From: Balneolaceae bacterium
GTDB lineage: Bacteria > Bacteroidota > Rhodothermia > Balneolales > Balneolaceae
NCBI GenBank assembly: GCA_034521495.1
Contig: JAXHMK010000009.1
Coordinates: 365,001-429,000, forward strand
Length of the DNA: 64,000 bases
Reading direction: 5' to 3'
The notes beneath the pieces are model-generated. The model searched no databases. It was not told the DNA's origin and worked only from the letters and a program-made list of their open reading frames with translations. Positions 43,723-53,253 of the stretch are shown here, piece after piece. A program made the position numbers and the translations under genes. The first letter of the stretch is position 1; every line of letters begins with the position of its first letter.

Positions 43723-45702
43723 ATGAAACAGTTCCTCCTAATTCTCTCTTTTAGTCTGATTGGAAACATAGCTTACTCACAAAATCAGGCTCAAGAGGAG
43801 GCAGAAGCTGAAGTACCCGTTAAATTGCTCCCCTACACAAATCCACTCACCAACAGCCGCGACGAAGTGGAGGTTGAAACCGATACACAGAAAGTAACTG
43901 AAGTTGACAAGGAGATCCTGAGGAGAATTTCTAATGCCTATAAAATGCATGTACTGGCAATTGACGCACAGGTGCAGGGAGATCTGGTTCAGGCTGAAGA
44001 TTATATAAACAAAGCGTTTGCAGCTATTCAATCTATGATGGATGATTTTCCGGAGGTACAGAACAATCGTCGATTTACGGAGTTGTATCGATCTGTAATG
44101 GCGGAGCACAGTGAGTTTTATGGGATTGAAGAGGTAAAAAATGGAGCTGAAGGTGAGATATTTGCGATCCGCGAAGAACTGTTTTCTGAAAAAAACGACT
44201 GGATAGCTGAAGGGTACACATTGCCAGAAAACCTTACTTTCAACAAAACGGAAGTTCCGCTGGTAGAAAATCAGCATGTAAACCGGCATTTGATATACTA
44301 CACTCAAAAACGTCCCGATGTGATGGAGCGATGGCTGGAGCGTTCAGAATATTATTTTCCAATGATGGAGCGAATCTTCGAAGAGGAAGGTGTACCGACT
44401 GAATTGGTGCATCTCTCTATGATTGAAAGTGGATTGGTACCCACCGCACGAAGCTGGGCGGCCGCTGTTGGCATGTGGCAATTTATTCGTGCTACAGGGT
44501 CTGTTTACGGACTTGAAGCGAACTGGTGGATTGATGAACGGCGAGATCCAATCAAAGCAACAAGGGCCGCTGCACGACATCTGAAAGATCTTTACGAAGT
44601 TTGGGGCGACTGGCACCTGGCCATGGCGAATTATAACATCAGCCCGAGAGGATTAAAAAGAGCGATTCGAGCTGCAGGAGGCGAAGAAAACTACTGGGTG
44701 GCTTATCCCTATCTGCCGCGTGAGACCCGGGGATATGTTCCCGGCTTTATTGCTACAACAATGATCGCTATGAACCCTGAAGAGTTTGGCTTTCAACGAA
44801 ATTATGGCCGCGAAGCTTATTCCTATGAAATTGCTGAAGTGGATGGCTTGATGCCCCTTGAAAAATTGGCTGAAGCAGCCGGTATTTCAGTGGAAGAATT
44901 AAAAGATCTAAACCCCGAACTTTTACGATGGGCAACTCCTCCCGGCGGTAAATATCCGTTAAAAATCCCTACAGGCATCAAAGAAGATTTCTTAGCTGCT
45001 TACCAGGAAATTCCGCAAGAGGAACGAACCACGGATGTAGCTATGCATACGGTTAGCCGTGGTGAAACACTTGGATATATCGCACAGCGTTACGGTACAT
45101 CAGTCCGTTCGCTCTTTGCAACAAATGAAGGATTGAGCAGCACGATTCATCCCGGGCAGACAATTGTGGTTCCGGTTGCTTCCGGTTCAGACGAGCAGAT
45201 TTCGGCAACCCGTCCGTCTAACCAGGGAACATCGTCCTCATCAAGCAGCCGGCGAAAAGCTTCGGCACCATCGAACACAACCGGGGTAACTTATACCGTT
45301 AAAAGTGGTGATACTATCGGGCATGTAGCGGAGTGGTATGATGTACGCGCATGGCAAATCCGATCCTGGAACGGAAGTGGAAATACTATCCGCGTCGGTC
45401 AACGGTTAACAATTTACGTACCGAATAACCGGGTTAGCTATTATCAGAATATTGATGGACTTGCATTTGCTCAAAAACAGGAGATTGAACGGCGACAGCG
45501 CTCCGGTGAAAACATCTTTGATCTTCAGATTGGTGATTCTTCCGGTTCCGGAGATACAATCACATACACGGTTCGTCGGAATGATACGTTAACAAGTATA
45601 GCGAACCGATATGGTGTAACAGTCAACGATATCAAAAATCAAAATAATTTGAGCGGTTCCCGGATCTATGCCGGTCAAACCCTGAAGATCACAAAGAGGT
45701 AA
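43723..45702 (+). CDS. Lytic transglycosylase with three LysM domains (MltD-like)
   Basis: 659 residues. A signal peptide (MKQFLLILSFSLIGNIAYSQ) is followed by a helical region. The SLT catalytic domain has the Glu in VHLSMIESGLVPTARSW near residue 235, GMWQFIRATG and DWHLAMANYNISP. Then come LysM repeats at about 448-485 (HTVSRGETLGYIAQRYG), 525-565 (YTVKSGDTIGHVAEWYD) and 615-657 (YTVRRNDTLTSIANRYG), with a Ser/Thr-rich linker after the first. Role: non-hydrolytic cleavage of peptidoglycan glycan strands, with LysM binding to the wall. The S41 protease gene starts 9 bp later. Confidence 0.93.
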   Translation: MKQFLLILSFSLIGNIAYSQNQAQEEAEAEVPVKLLPYTNPLTNSRDEVEVETDTQKVTEVDKEILRRISNAYKMHVLAIDAQVQGDLVQAEDYINKAFAAIQSMMDDFPEVQNNRRFTELYRSVMAEHSEFYGIEEVKNGAEGEIFAIREELFSEKNDWIAEGYTLPENLTFNKTEVPLVENQHVNRHLIYYTQKRPDVMERWLERSEYYFPMMERIFEEEGVPTELVHLSMIESGLVPTARSWAAAVGMWQFIRATGSVYGLEANWWIDERRDPIKATRAAARHLKDLYEVWGDWHLAMANYNISPRGLKRAIRAAGGEENYWVAYPYLPRETRGYVPGFIATTMIAMNPEEFGFQRNYGREAYSYEIAEVDGLMPLEKLAEAAGISVEELKDLNPELLRWATPPGGKYPLKIPTGIKEDFLAAYQEIPQEERTTDVAMHTVSRGETLGYIAQRYGTSVRSLFATNEGLSSTIHPGQTIVVPVASGSDEQISATRPSNQGTSSSSSSRRKASAPSNTTGVTYTVKSGDTIGHVAEWYDVRAWQIRSWNGSGNTIRVGQRLTIYVPNNRVSYYQNIDGLAFAQKQEIERRQRSGENIFDLQIGDSSGSGDTITYTVRRNDTLTSIANRYGVTVNDIKNQNNLSGSRIYAGQTLKITKR

Positions 45703-45711
45703 ACTGAGTGC

Positions 45712-47364
45712 ATGAAATATGCCCGAAAAGCTATAGTATTTATTTTACTGGCCGCAGTTCTAATATTTAGTGCGGCCTTTGTATATCAAAGCGATCTGTT
45801 TTTCCAGATCAAAAAAAATCTCACCATTTTTAGTGATGTCTACAAAGAAGTAGCTATTCAATATGTAGATGATGTTAGCCCTGAAACGTTGATGGAGCGG
45901 AGCATAAACTCTATGCTGGAAACTCTTGACCCCTACACCGTTTATATTGATGAAGGAGAACAGCGGCAGATGGAGATTTTGTCGTCAGGGTCCTATGGCG
46001 GTATCGGGATTGATGCAGGATATCGGGGAGATCAGATTGTAATAATAGCACCGCTTGACGGGTATCCTGCCCAGCGAGCGGGTTTAAGGCCGGGTGATAT
46101 TATTAAAGAGATTGATGGTGTGAGAGTTGTAGACTTAACCCCCGAAGAAGTGCAACAATTAACGGTTGGGGATATAGGGTCAGAAATTAATCTAAAAATT
46201 CAGCGCCCGGGTTTTGAACAGGAGATGGATTTTACGCTGACTCGTGAACGCATTGAAGTTAAAAACATCCGATATGCTGCAAAAATCGGAGAGGATCAGA
46301 ATTTTGGATATATACAATTGGTACGCTTTGGCCAGGGAACCTCTGAGGAGATTCGGCAAACACTTCTTGAAATGAAGAATTCGGGTTCGTTTGAGGGATT
46401 GATTCTCGATCTGAGAAATAATCCGGGGGGACTTCTGAACGAAGCAGTTTCACTGGTGGATAAATTTATTGAGCCCGGAGTTACGGTGGTAGAGACTCGC
46501 GGCCGCCTGGAATCTCACAACAGTACACTCGTTTCCCAGGAGCCCGCTATGTTCGAAGAACTACCACTTGTGGTGCTCATCAATAATGGAAGTGCCAGTG
46601 CTTCGGAAGTTGTTGCCGGTGCCCTGCAAGATCTGGACCGGGCACTAATCGCAGGCGAAACCAGTTTTGGAAAAGGCTTGGTACAAACAGTTCGACCGCT
46701 TTCGTACAATACTTCGTTAAAAATCACGGTATCAAAATATTACATTCCCAGCGGGCGCAGTATACAGTCTGTGGATTATCTTCACTCAGGTTCAGAGGAT
46801 AACAACAGATCTGTTCCCGATTCTTTGCGACGCGCGTTTAAAACAAAAAATGGCCGGGTGGTGTACGATGGAAACGGCATCAAACCGGATATTGAGTTCC
46901 AGGATGATCCCTCCTCTATGCTCGATCTTGCGCTCCAAAAAAACAATCGCTATTTCTTTTTTGTGAACGATCTGCTTGCCAAATCCGGTGATTCAGCTCA
47001 ACAGGATATTCCATCGGATCTGTTCAGCCAGTTTACAACATATTTAATAGAAGATGGATTTACATACGAGATGCCTGTGGATCAGCATTTAGCTGCATTA
47101 GAATCAAATATTGGAAATTTTTCTCAGGAAGAATCTGCCAGGGAAAATGTAGATGAATTAAATGCTTTATTGAGGGATTATAAAATTTCACAAATCTATC
47201 AGAATGAAGAGATGATCGACAGGAAATTGAAAGAGGAGTGGATTTCTCAAACCATGGAAGATGAGCAGAGAATTAAAGCTGTGCTGGAGCTGGATGAACT
47301 TGTAAATATATCATTGGATTTTCTTGATAATCCATATCAGTATCGTACTGAGTTGAGACCATAG
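45712..47364 (+). CDS. C-terminal processing peptidase, S41 family
   Basis: 550 residues. An N-terminal membrane anchor or signal (AIVFILLAAVLIFSAAFVY) precedes a PDZ domain (GSYGGIGIDAGYRGDQ; GYPAQRAGLRPGDIIKEIDG). The S41 catalytic core shows LILDLRNNPGGLLNEA, the Ser in NNGSASASEVVAGAL and the Lys in GETSFGKGLVQTV. The C-terminal 150 residues are helical. Role: periplasmic protease that trims C-termini. Encoded beside a lytic transglycosylase, it may control wall hydrolases. Confidence 0.93.
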   Translation: MKYARKAIVFILLAAVLIFSAAFVYQSDLFFQIKKNLTIFSDVYKEVAIQYVDDVSPETLMERSINSMLETLDPYTVYIDEGEQRQMEILSSGSYGGIGIDAGYRGDQIVIIAPLDGYPAQRAGLRPGDIIKEIDGVRVVDLTPEEVQQLTVGDIGSEINLKIQRPGFEQEMDFTLTRERIEVKNIRYAAKIGEDQNFGYIQLVRFGQGTSEEIRQTLLEMKNSGSFEGLILDLRNNPGGLLNEAVSLVDKFIEPGVTVVETRGRLESHNSTLVSQEPAMFEELPLVVLINNGSASASEVVAGALQDLDRALIAGETSFGKGLVQTVRPLSYNTSLKITVSKYYIPSGRSIQSVDYLHSGSEDNNRSVPDSLRRAFKTKNGRVVYDGNGIKPDIEFQDDPSSMLDLALQKNNRYFFFVNDLLAKSGDSAQQDIPSDLFSQFTTYLIEDGFTYEMPVDQHLAALESNIGNFSQEESARENVDELNALLRDYKISQIYQNEEMIDRKLKEEWISQTMEDEQRIKAVLELDELVNISLDFLDNPYQYRTELRP

Positions 47365-47368
47365 TAAT

Positions 47369-48214
47369 TTGGGAAAAGCTGACTTACATATCCATACCAA
47401 TGCGTCTGATGGTGATCTTTCGCCCGAGGATCTTATCAAGAAAGTATCCCAAAAAAATCTTGAGGTAATTGCCATCACCGATCACGATACCATAAGCGGG
47501 TATCTTGATGCTAAAGAATTTGCCTCTGATAAAGAGATTGAACTGATTCCGGGTGTGGAGATCTCAACGGTGTGGAATGAGCGCGAGATTCACGTTTTGG
47601 CTTACGGTTTTGATGAAGAAAATGGTGATTTCCTGAGGCTCATTGCCAATCAAAAACAGGCCCGCCGAAAGCGCATGAGGGCGATAGTGGACGTTTTAAA
47701 AAGAGAAGGTATAGATATTGACTATGATGAAGTTCGTGCGGAATCTCATCCCGGAAATATCGGCCGTCCACATGCTGCATCTGTACTTATAAATAAAGGC
47801 TATGTTGCTTCGGTATCTGAGGCGTTTATCCGTTATCTTTCTACAGATAAGGTTAAACAGATAAAAACAGATTATGCGGTGCTGGAAGATGTTCTAACTA
47901 CTGTGCATGATGCCGGTGGAGTAGTTTCTGTTGCACATCCCGGCCCAATGTACACTAAAAATGAGATGAAAGATCTGCTGAAGCATCCGTTTGACGGGAT
48001 AGAATGTATACATCCCAGCCATAGTTACAAGGTTCAGAAAATATTTTTGGATCTGGCAAAATCGAACAAGCTGTTAATTACGGGCGGCAGTGATTTTCAC
48101 GGTACGGGTAAATCGGAATATGATCCCTATCTGGGCGTTGTAACTATAAGCCTGCAATTTGTAGAAGCTCTGAAGAGGTCAGCAAGATCTCGTAAAAATA
48201 TGATCGTTCAATAA
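47369..48214 (+). CDS. PHP-domain phosphoesterase
   Basis: 281 residues. GKADLHIHTNASDGDLSP has the HxH metal motif directly at the N-terminus. VIAITDHDTISGY is motif II, LIPGVEIS has the Glu of motif III, VVSVAHPG and ITGGSDFHG complete the site. The start is a TTG at 47369, 4 bp after the previous stop, because no ATG precedes the HxH motif. Relatives include YciV/TrpH (RNase AM, 3'-phosphoadenosine or 5'-3' exonuclease activities). The precise substrate cannot be told. Confidence 0.88.
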   Translation: MGKADLHIHTNASDGDLSPEDLIKKVSQKNLEVIAITDHDTISGYLDAKEFASDKEIELIPGVEISTVWNEREIHVLAYGFDEENGDFLRLIANQKQARRKRMRAIVDVLKREGIDIDYDEVRAESHPGNIGRPHAASVLINKGYVASVSEAFIRYLSTDKVKQIKTDYAVLEDVLTTVHDAGGVVSVAHPGPMYTKNEMKDLLKHPFDGIECIHPSHSYKVQKIFLDLAKSNKLLITGGSDFHGTGKSEYDPYLGVVTISLQFVEALKRSARSRKNMIVQ

Positions 48215-48216
48215 AT

Positions 48217-48699
48217 ATGACTGTATTAGAACAAAAGAAAGATATCAACTGGTCTGACATAAAAGTGGCTGTAGTGGCTGCACGTTGGAATTCATTTGTA
48301 ACAGATGAGATGCTGGAAGCTGCAATCCGGGCGTTGCAGGCAAAAGGAATTCAGGACTCTAATATTACATCCATAAGGTGTCCCGGATCATTCGAAATTC
48401 CGATTACCTGCAAGTGGTGTTTGGAACATCTGGACTCCGATGGAGTGGTAGCAATCGGGGCCGTTATCCGTGGTGGAACACCCCATTTTGATTATGTATG
48501 CGATGCTGTGACCAGAGGAATTACCGATTTGAACCTTTCATCAGGTAAACCGGTAACTTTCGGTGTATTAACCACAGACACCGTTGAACAGGCCAGGGAA
48601 CGAGCCAGCGAAGAGAAGGGAAACAAAGGTGCCGAAGCTGCACTTGCACTATGTGAAATGCTGACAATTGAGCGATCAATTGAAAGCGCATCAGGGTAA
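48217..48699 (+). CDS. ribH: 6,7-dimethyl-8-ribityllumazine synthase
   Basis: 160 residues. VAVVAARWNSFVTDEMLEAA, IRCPGSFEIP, AIGAVIRGGTPHFDYVCDAV with the catalytic His, and PVTFGVLTTDTVEQA are all in the standard order. Role: joins the ribityl-amino-uracil and dihydroxybutanone phosphate to form lumazine, the step before riboflavin. It stands alone among envelope genes. The start is 2 bp after the PHP gene stop. No FMN riboswitch was noticed. Confidence 0.95.
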   Translation: MTVLEQKKDINWSDIKVAVVAARWNSFVTDEMLEAAIRALQAKGIQDSNITSIRCPGSFEIPITCKWCLEHLDSDGVVAIGAVIRGGTPHFDYVCDAVTRGITDLNLSSGKPVTFGVLTTDTVEQARERASEEKGNKGAEAALALCEMLTIERSIESASG

Positions 48700-48762
48700 A
48701 AAACACCTTGAAATATGATGAGAATACCTCTAATATAGAGAGTTGGAAAGAAAACCATAATA

Positions 48763-49596
48763 ATGTCTTTAAAACCTTTATCACTTACAGATAATAAACA
48801 AACAGACGAGGATAAAAAGCTTCAGGAGCGTTTAAAATCTTCTGGTGCCATACCCGAACATATTGCAGTTATCATGGATGGGAATGGCCGTTGGGCACAG
48901 AAAAAAGGAAATATCCGCCTGTTTGGTCACAAAGCCGGGGTTGAGTCCGTTCGCGATATTACAGAATCTTGTGCTCAGCTTGGGGTGGGTTATCTGACTT
49001 TATACGCATTTTCTACTGAAAACTGGAATCGTCCGCCTGCTGAAATTAACGGCTTGATGAAATTATTGGTTCAGACTCTCAGGAACGAGGCTGAACGTTT
49101 GAATAAAAATGATATTAAACTTGTAACCATCGGACAAACAGAACGGCTTCCCAAAAGATGCCAAAGGCAGTTGCAGGAAGTGATTGACCTGACGGCAGAC
49201 AACGGACGTATGCAGTTGTGCCTGGCGCTGAGCTATTCGGGCCGGTGGGATATTAAAGAAGCTGTAAAGAATATTGCCGAAGAAGTTGAAAAGGGTCATT
49301 TAAAACCCGATGAAATTGATGATGATTTAATTGGTTCTTTCCTGTCAACTGCAACCGTTCCTGATCCCGATCTTATCATCCGAACAAGTGGAGAGTTCAG
49401 AATCAGTAATTTTCTGTTGTGGCAACTGGCCTACTCAGAACTGTATATTACAGAAACATACTGGCCCGATTTTAGACGAGATGAACTTTATCAGGCAATA
49501 TTTTCATTTCAAAAACGTGATCGAAGATACGGGAAAGTCAAAAACGGACATAACAAAAACATGTCCGCATCAGTTATAAACCAAATTAGATCATAA
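48763..49596 (+). CDS. uppS: Undecaprenyl diphosphate synthase
   Basis: 277 residues. HIAVIMDGNGRWAQKKG has the catalytic Asp at residue 39. GHKAGVESVRDI, LTLYAFSTENWNRP, LALSYSGRWDI and DPDLIIRTSGEFRISNFLLWQLAYSE complete the cis-prenyltransferase signature. A 30-residue polar extension precedes the core. Role: condensation of isopentenyl diphosphate onto farnesyl diphosphate to make C55 lipid carrier for wall synthesis. bamA follows 14 bp later. Confidence 0.95.
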   Translation: MSLKPLSLTDNKQTDEDKKLQERLKSSGAIPEHIAVIMDGNGRWAQKKGNIRLFGHKAGVESVRDITESCAQLGVGYLTLYAFSTENWNRPPAEINGLMKLLVQTLRNEAERLNKNDIKLVTIGQTERLPKRCQRQLQEVIDLTADNGRMQLCLALSYSGRWDIKEAVKNIAEEVEKGHLKPDEIDDDLIGSFLSTATVPDPDLIIRTSGEFRISNFLLWQLAYSELYITETYWPDFRRDELYQAIFSFQKRDRRYGKVKNGHNKNMSASVINQIRS

Positions 49597-49610
49597 AACT
49601 GAAGGTAATA

Positions 49611-52130
49611 TTGCATTACGTGTTCAATTCCAAGCACTTCTTCTATTTAATATTTTTACTGTTTTTATCTTTTTCTATAAATCAATCTGTTGTTGCGCAA
49701 GACAGTGATTCGACTTCGATTGAGATACAGGATCCAACGACCATTACACCGAGAAACTATCAAATTCGGGACATTACCCTTTCCGGATTGATAACAGCCC
49801 GTGAAAGCTATTTAATGAATAGCAGCGGACTCGAAATTGGGGAGTCTATTCAAATTCCGGGGGAACAGATTTCCTCTGCAATTCGCCAGATTTACAGAAC
49901 AGGAATTTTTTCGGACGTACAGATCAGCCATGAAAGGGTGGGTACAAACGAGGTTATTATAAATATTGAAGTTCAGGAGGAGCCCCGGCTCGAACGTTAC
50001 GAGATTACGGGTGTAAAACGATCACATCGACGCGACCTTCGGGAAAAGCTAAATTTATTGCGAGGTTTTGCGGTAACCAATTCTGTTCGTGAACAGGCGC
50101 TTATAACTATTCGCCGTTTTTTCAGAGAGGAAGGATATTGGGGAACAGAGATTAATATACGAGAAGAGCTGTCCGATGACGGACGGAACCGGCTGAGACT
50201 TGTTTTTGAAATTGATGCCGGAGAGCGGGTCAAAGTACGTGAGATCAATTTTGAAGGAAACGAACAGTTCGATGATCGAAAACTGCGGAAAGAGTTCGAT
50301 ACCATCAAACAAGATCGCTGGTGGAGAATATTTAAGCGGCACGTTTATACTCAGGAAGAATATGAAACGGGAATTGACAATGTTCTGCAATTTTACCGTG
50401 ACAATGGGCACAGAGATGTTAGGGTACTTCAGGATTCTGTGTATGTAGATGATTGGAGAAGTAAAGAAGGGGTTTATTTTGATATTCTACTCGATGAAGG
50501 ACCTCAATACAGAATCCGAAATATTGATTGGGAAGGCAACACTGTTTACACTGATGAACAGCTCACAAATTTTTTCCAGTTTCAAAAAGGAGATGTATTT
50601 AATGAAACAAGATTTTACAATAATCTTGAATTCAGCCAGGATGAGACGGATATTACAAGTCTCTATAACAACATTGGTTACCTGTTTTTCCAGGTAAATC
50701 CAAATATCGAAATTGTTCAGGGAGATTCTCTGGATGTTACGTTTGAGATTATTGAGGATGAGATTGCCACCATTCGCCGAGTCTCTTTCAGCGGAAATAC
50801 AAAAACTCATGATGATGTTGTGCGCCGTACTCTTCGTACAATACCGGGAAACACTTACAGCCGGTCAGCGATTATAAGAACCGTTCGAGAGTTAAGCCAA
50901 CTCGGCTACTTTACACAAGAAGGAATTACACCTGATATTAACCCGAATCGTGAAGAGAGTACGGTTGATATTTCTTATCAATTGGATGAATCGCAGGGAA
51001 CGGATAATTTCGAGTTTTCCGGTGGATTTGGGGGGCGCCAGATCGGGGTGATTTTATCAGCTCGTGTCAATTTCAATAACTTTTCAGTGGGACGTATGTT
51101 TGAACCCGGCGGCTGGAGTCCAATTCCTTCCGGTGATGGCCAGAAGCTGTCACTGGGTGTTCAGGTTACCGGTCGGGGTTACCAAAGTTACAGCTTTAGC
51201 TTTACGGAGCCGTGGCTTCAGGGTAAACCAACCTCGTTGGGTGTAAGCATGTCGTACAACTTCCTGAATTATAATACACGGCGGTTTACCAGTTTGGATC
51301 AGCCTGATAGAAAAAATGAGCTTTTCACTGCCAGCGTAAGTTTAGGCAAGCAATTGGATTGGCCGGATGATTACTTCTCAAGACGGCTGATTCTTACATA
51401 TAATCGATTTAACGTTCTTGGATTCAGTGGTATTTTTGAGGATGGCCAGGCTGATATTTTAACACTCCGAAGTGTTCTCTCAAGAAATTCATTGAATAAT
51501 CCGATTTCACCAAGTGCCGGATCAGAGTTCAGTATTTCTGGCGAGGTTGCTCTGCCGGTTCCGGGATTTGCCCAGTTTTATAAAATAAAATCAGGGTATC
51601 AGCATCATTACAATATTGTAGATAAACTGGTATTAAGCGGAACTGTTGATTACGGTTATATGGGCTATTTTAGTGATAATAACCGCAGCAACTTCCAGCG
51701 ATTTTACCTGGGGGGTACACAAATCCAGCAGCGCCAAAACTTCCTGAATGATAATATTGATATGCGGGGTTATCCCGGCGGATTTGACGGTGTGATTTCT
51801 CCCGTTGATGAAAATCAAAACCAAATTGGTGGTCGTGTATTTAATAAATATACGATGGAGCTTCGTTACCCGGCTGTAAGTTCAGAGCAGATCCAATTGA
51901 TTCCCTATATATTTATGGATGCTGGTAACACATTCAATACTTTAAATAAATTTGATCCGTTCAACGTGAAGCGTGCTGTAGGTTTTGGTGCCAGGATTTA
52001 TCTGCCAATATTAGGATTGGTTGACTTGAGTTATGGTTACCGCCTCGATGGAACACCGGCGTCAACAGATGGGCCGGGATTGCAGGCAGGCGAATGGGAG
52101 TTCTTGTTTAACATCGGAGCACCGTTTTAA
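49611..52130 (+). CDS. bamA: Outer membrane assembly factor BamA
   Basis: 839 residues from a TTG start with GAAGG five bases before it. A signal peptide (FFYLIFLLFLSFSINQSVVAQ) is followed by about five POTRA domains (IRDITLSGLITA; ERYEITGVKRSHRRDLREK; VREINFEGNEQFDDRKLRKEF; IRNIDWEGNTVYTDEQL; IRRVSFSGNTKTHDDVVRR). The C-terminal 16-strand barrel contains the RGYPGG surface-loop motif and ends in a terminal Phe. Role: inserts beta-barrel proteins in the outer membrane. Three periplasmic chaperone genes follow, the first one base after the stop. Confidence 0.95.
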   Translation: MHYVFNSKHFFYLIFLLFLSFSINQSVVAQDSDSTSIEIQDPTTITPRNYQIRDITLSGLITARESYLMNSSGLEIGESIQIPGEQISSAIRQIYRTGIFSDVQISHERVGTNEVIINIEVQEEPRLERYEITGVKRSHRRDLREKLNLLRGFAVTNSVREQALITIRRFFREEGYWGTEINIREELSDDGRNRLRLVFEIDAGERVKVREINFEGNEQFDDRKLRKEFDTIKQDRWWRIFKRHVYTQEEYETGIDNVLQFYRDNGHRDVRVLQDSVYVDDWRSKEGVYFDILLDEGPQYRIRNIDWEGNTVYTDEQLTNFFQFQKGDVFNETRFYNNLEFSQDETDITSLYNNIGYLFFQVNPNIEIVQGDSLDVTFEIIEDEIATIRRVSFSGNTKTHDDVVRRTLRTIPGNTYSRSAIIRTVRELSQLGYFTQEGITPDINPNREESTVDISYQLDESQGTDNFEFSGGFGGRQIGVILSARVNFNNFSVGRMFEPGGWSPIPSGDGQKLSLGVQVTGRGYQSYSFSFTEPWLQGKPTSLGVSMSYNFLNYNTRRFTSLDQPDRKNELFTASVSLGKQLDWPDDYFSRRLILTYNRFNVLGFSGIFEDGQADILTLRSVLSRNSLNNPISPSAGSEFSISGEVALPVPGFAQFYKIKSGYQHHYNIVDKLVLSGTVDYGYMGYFSDNNRSNFQRFYLGGTQIQQRQNFLNDNIDMRGYPGGFDGVISPVDENQNQIGGRVFNKYTMELRYPAVSSEQIQLIPYIFMDAGNTFNTLNKFDPFNVKRAVGFGARIYLPILGLVDLSYGYRLDGTPASTDGPGLQAGEWEFLFNIGAPF

Positions 52131-52131
52131 A

Positions 52132-52671
52132 ATGTTGTGCAAAAGATGCACATATTCGATTTTCATCGTTCTGTTTTTACTGGTTGATGTTGCAGATGGG
52201 CAAGATCAAAAAATCGGGTTTATAGATTCGGATGTCATCATGCAACAGATGCCGGAATATTCCGGGATTGAGCAACGATTGAATCTTATTTCAGAAAACT
52301 GGCAGCAGGAAATTGATGAAATGGAAGAGGAAATTGCTGAGCTTGAGCGTGAGTTTGAAGCACGGGAAATACTCTTTACCGAAGAGATTCGGCAGGAACG
52401 GCTCAACGAAATCGAACAAAGAAAAAATGAACTGGATCAATATATTGAGGAAAAATTTGGTCCGCAGGGTGAATATTACACCCGTCAAAAAGAATTGCTT
52501 GAGCCTATACAAAGATTAATTTTTGATGCGTTAACACGGGTAGCTGAACGGGATTCGTATGATTTTGTATTCGACAGAGCCGAAGATTCCCGCTTTCTCA
52601 TCACCCAGGAAGAATGGAACCTAACGGAAGATGTGATGTTAGAATTAGGGATTAATGAAACAGGAAATTGA
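52132..52671 (+). CDS. OmpH/Skp-family periplasmic chaperone, paralogue 1
   Basis: 179 residues from ATG 52132, directly after bamA. The longer in-frame ORF overlapping bamA is not the start. A signal peptide (YSIFIVLFLLVDVADG) is followed by IGFIDSDVIMQQMPEY, the OmpH strand, then a long coiled coil of E-rich helices and the closing SYDFVFDRAEDSRFLIT strand. Role: trimeric holdase for unfolded outer-membrane proteins. The coiled coil here is acidic (EEEIAELEREFEA), unlike the glutamine-rich coils of its two neighbours. Confidence 0.88.
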   Translation: MLCKRCTYSIFIVLFLLVDVADGQDQKIGFIDSDVIMQQMPEYSGIEQRLNLISENWQQEIDEMEEEIAELEREFEAREILFTEEIRQERLNEIEQRKNELDQYIEEKFGPQGEYYTRQKELLEPIQRLIFDALTRVAERDSYDFVFDRAEDSRFLITQEEWNLTEDVMLELGINETGN

Positions 52672-52714
52672 ACGATATAAGTATTAATTTTGGAGCTTTA
52701 AAAAAACAACCTTT

Positions 52715-53236
52715 ATGAAAAGACTATCTATTACATGTTTACTTTTGCTGGTGCCGCTTGCGGTCTCGGCTCAGTTAAGAGTTGCGGTTATGAATCCTGA
52801 TTCCGTTTTGGATGCAATGCCGGAAAGTGCTGAAGTTCAGGCCGAACTTGAAAGCTATATCCAGGAACGCCAAAATACGTTTCAACAACGTTATCAGGAT
52901 TGGATTGACCAGATGACTGAATATTCTGAACAAGCTGAAGCCGGTAATTTAAGCCAGGAAGAACAAGCCGAAGAAGAAGAGAGGCTTAATGAATTACAGC
53001 AAGAGCTTAACAGTTTTCAGCAAAGAATTCAGCAACAAATTCAACAAAGACAGACGGAGCTTTTTAATCCGCTTTTAATGCGGGTAGAAGAAGCCATGGC
53101 TGAAGTTTCTGAGGAGATGGGATATGATTATGTTCTTAACAAATCTTCAAATATGGGCGACCCCATAGTCTACTATACCTCAGAAAGAGCTCCGGACATC
53201 ACTCAACAAGTAATTGACAAACTTACTCAAAACTAA
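52715..53236 (+). CDS. OmpH/Skp-family periplasmic chaperone, paralogue 2
   Basis: 173 residues. The signal peptide (MKRLSITCLLLLVPLAVSAQ) precedes LRVAVMNPDSVLDAMPE. A coiled coil very rich in Gln and Glu (LQQELNSFQQRIQQQIQQ) and the C-terminal MGYDYVLNKSSNMGDPIVY strand follow. Same architecture as paralogue 1, 43 bp downstream of it. Role as for Skp. The Gln-rich tentacles suggest a different client surface. Confidence 0.88.
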   Translation: MKRLSITCLLLLVPLAVSAQLRVAVMNPDSVLDAMPESAEVQAELESYIQERQNTFQQRYQDWIDQMTEYSEQAEAGNLSQEEQAEEEERLNELQQELNSFQQRIQQQIQQRQTELFNPLLMRVEEAMAEVSEEMGYDYVLNKSSNMGDPIVYYTSERAPDITQQVIDKLTQN

Positions 53237-53253
53237 TTCGATCAAATCGTATC

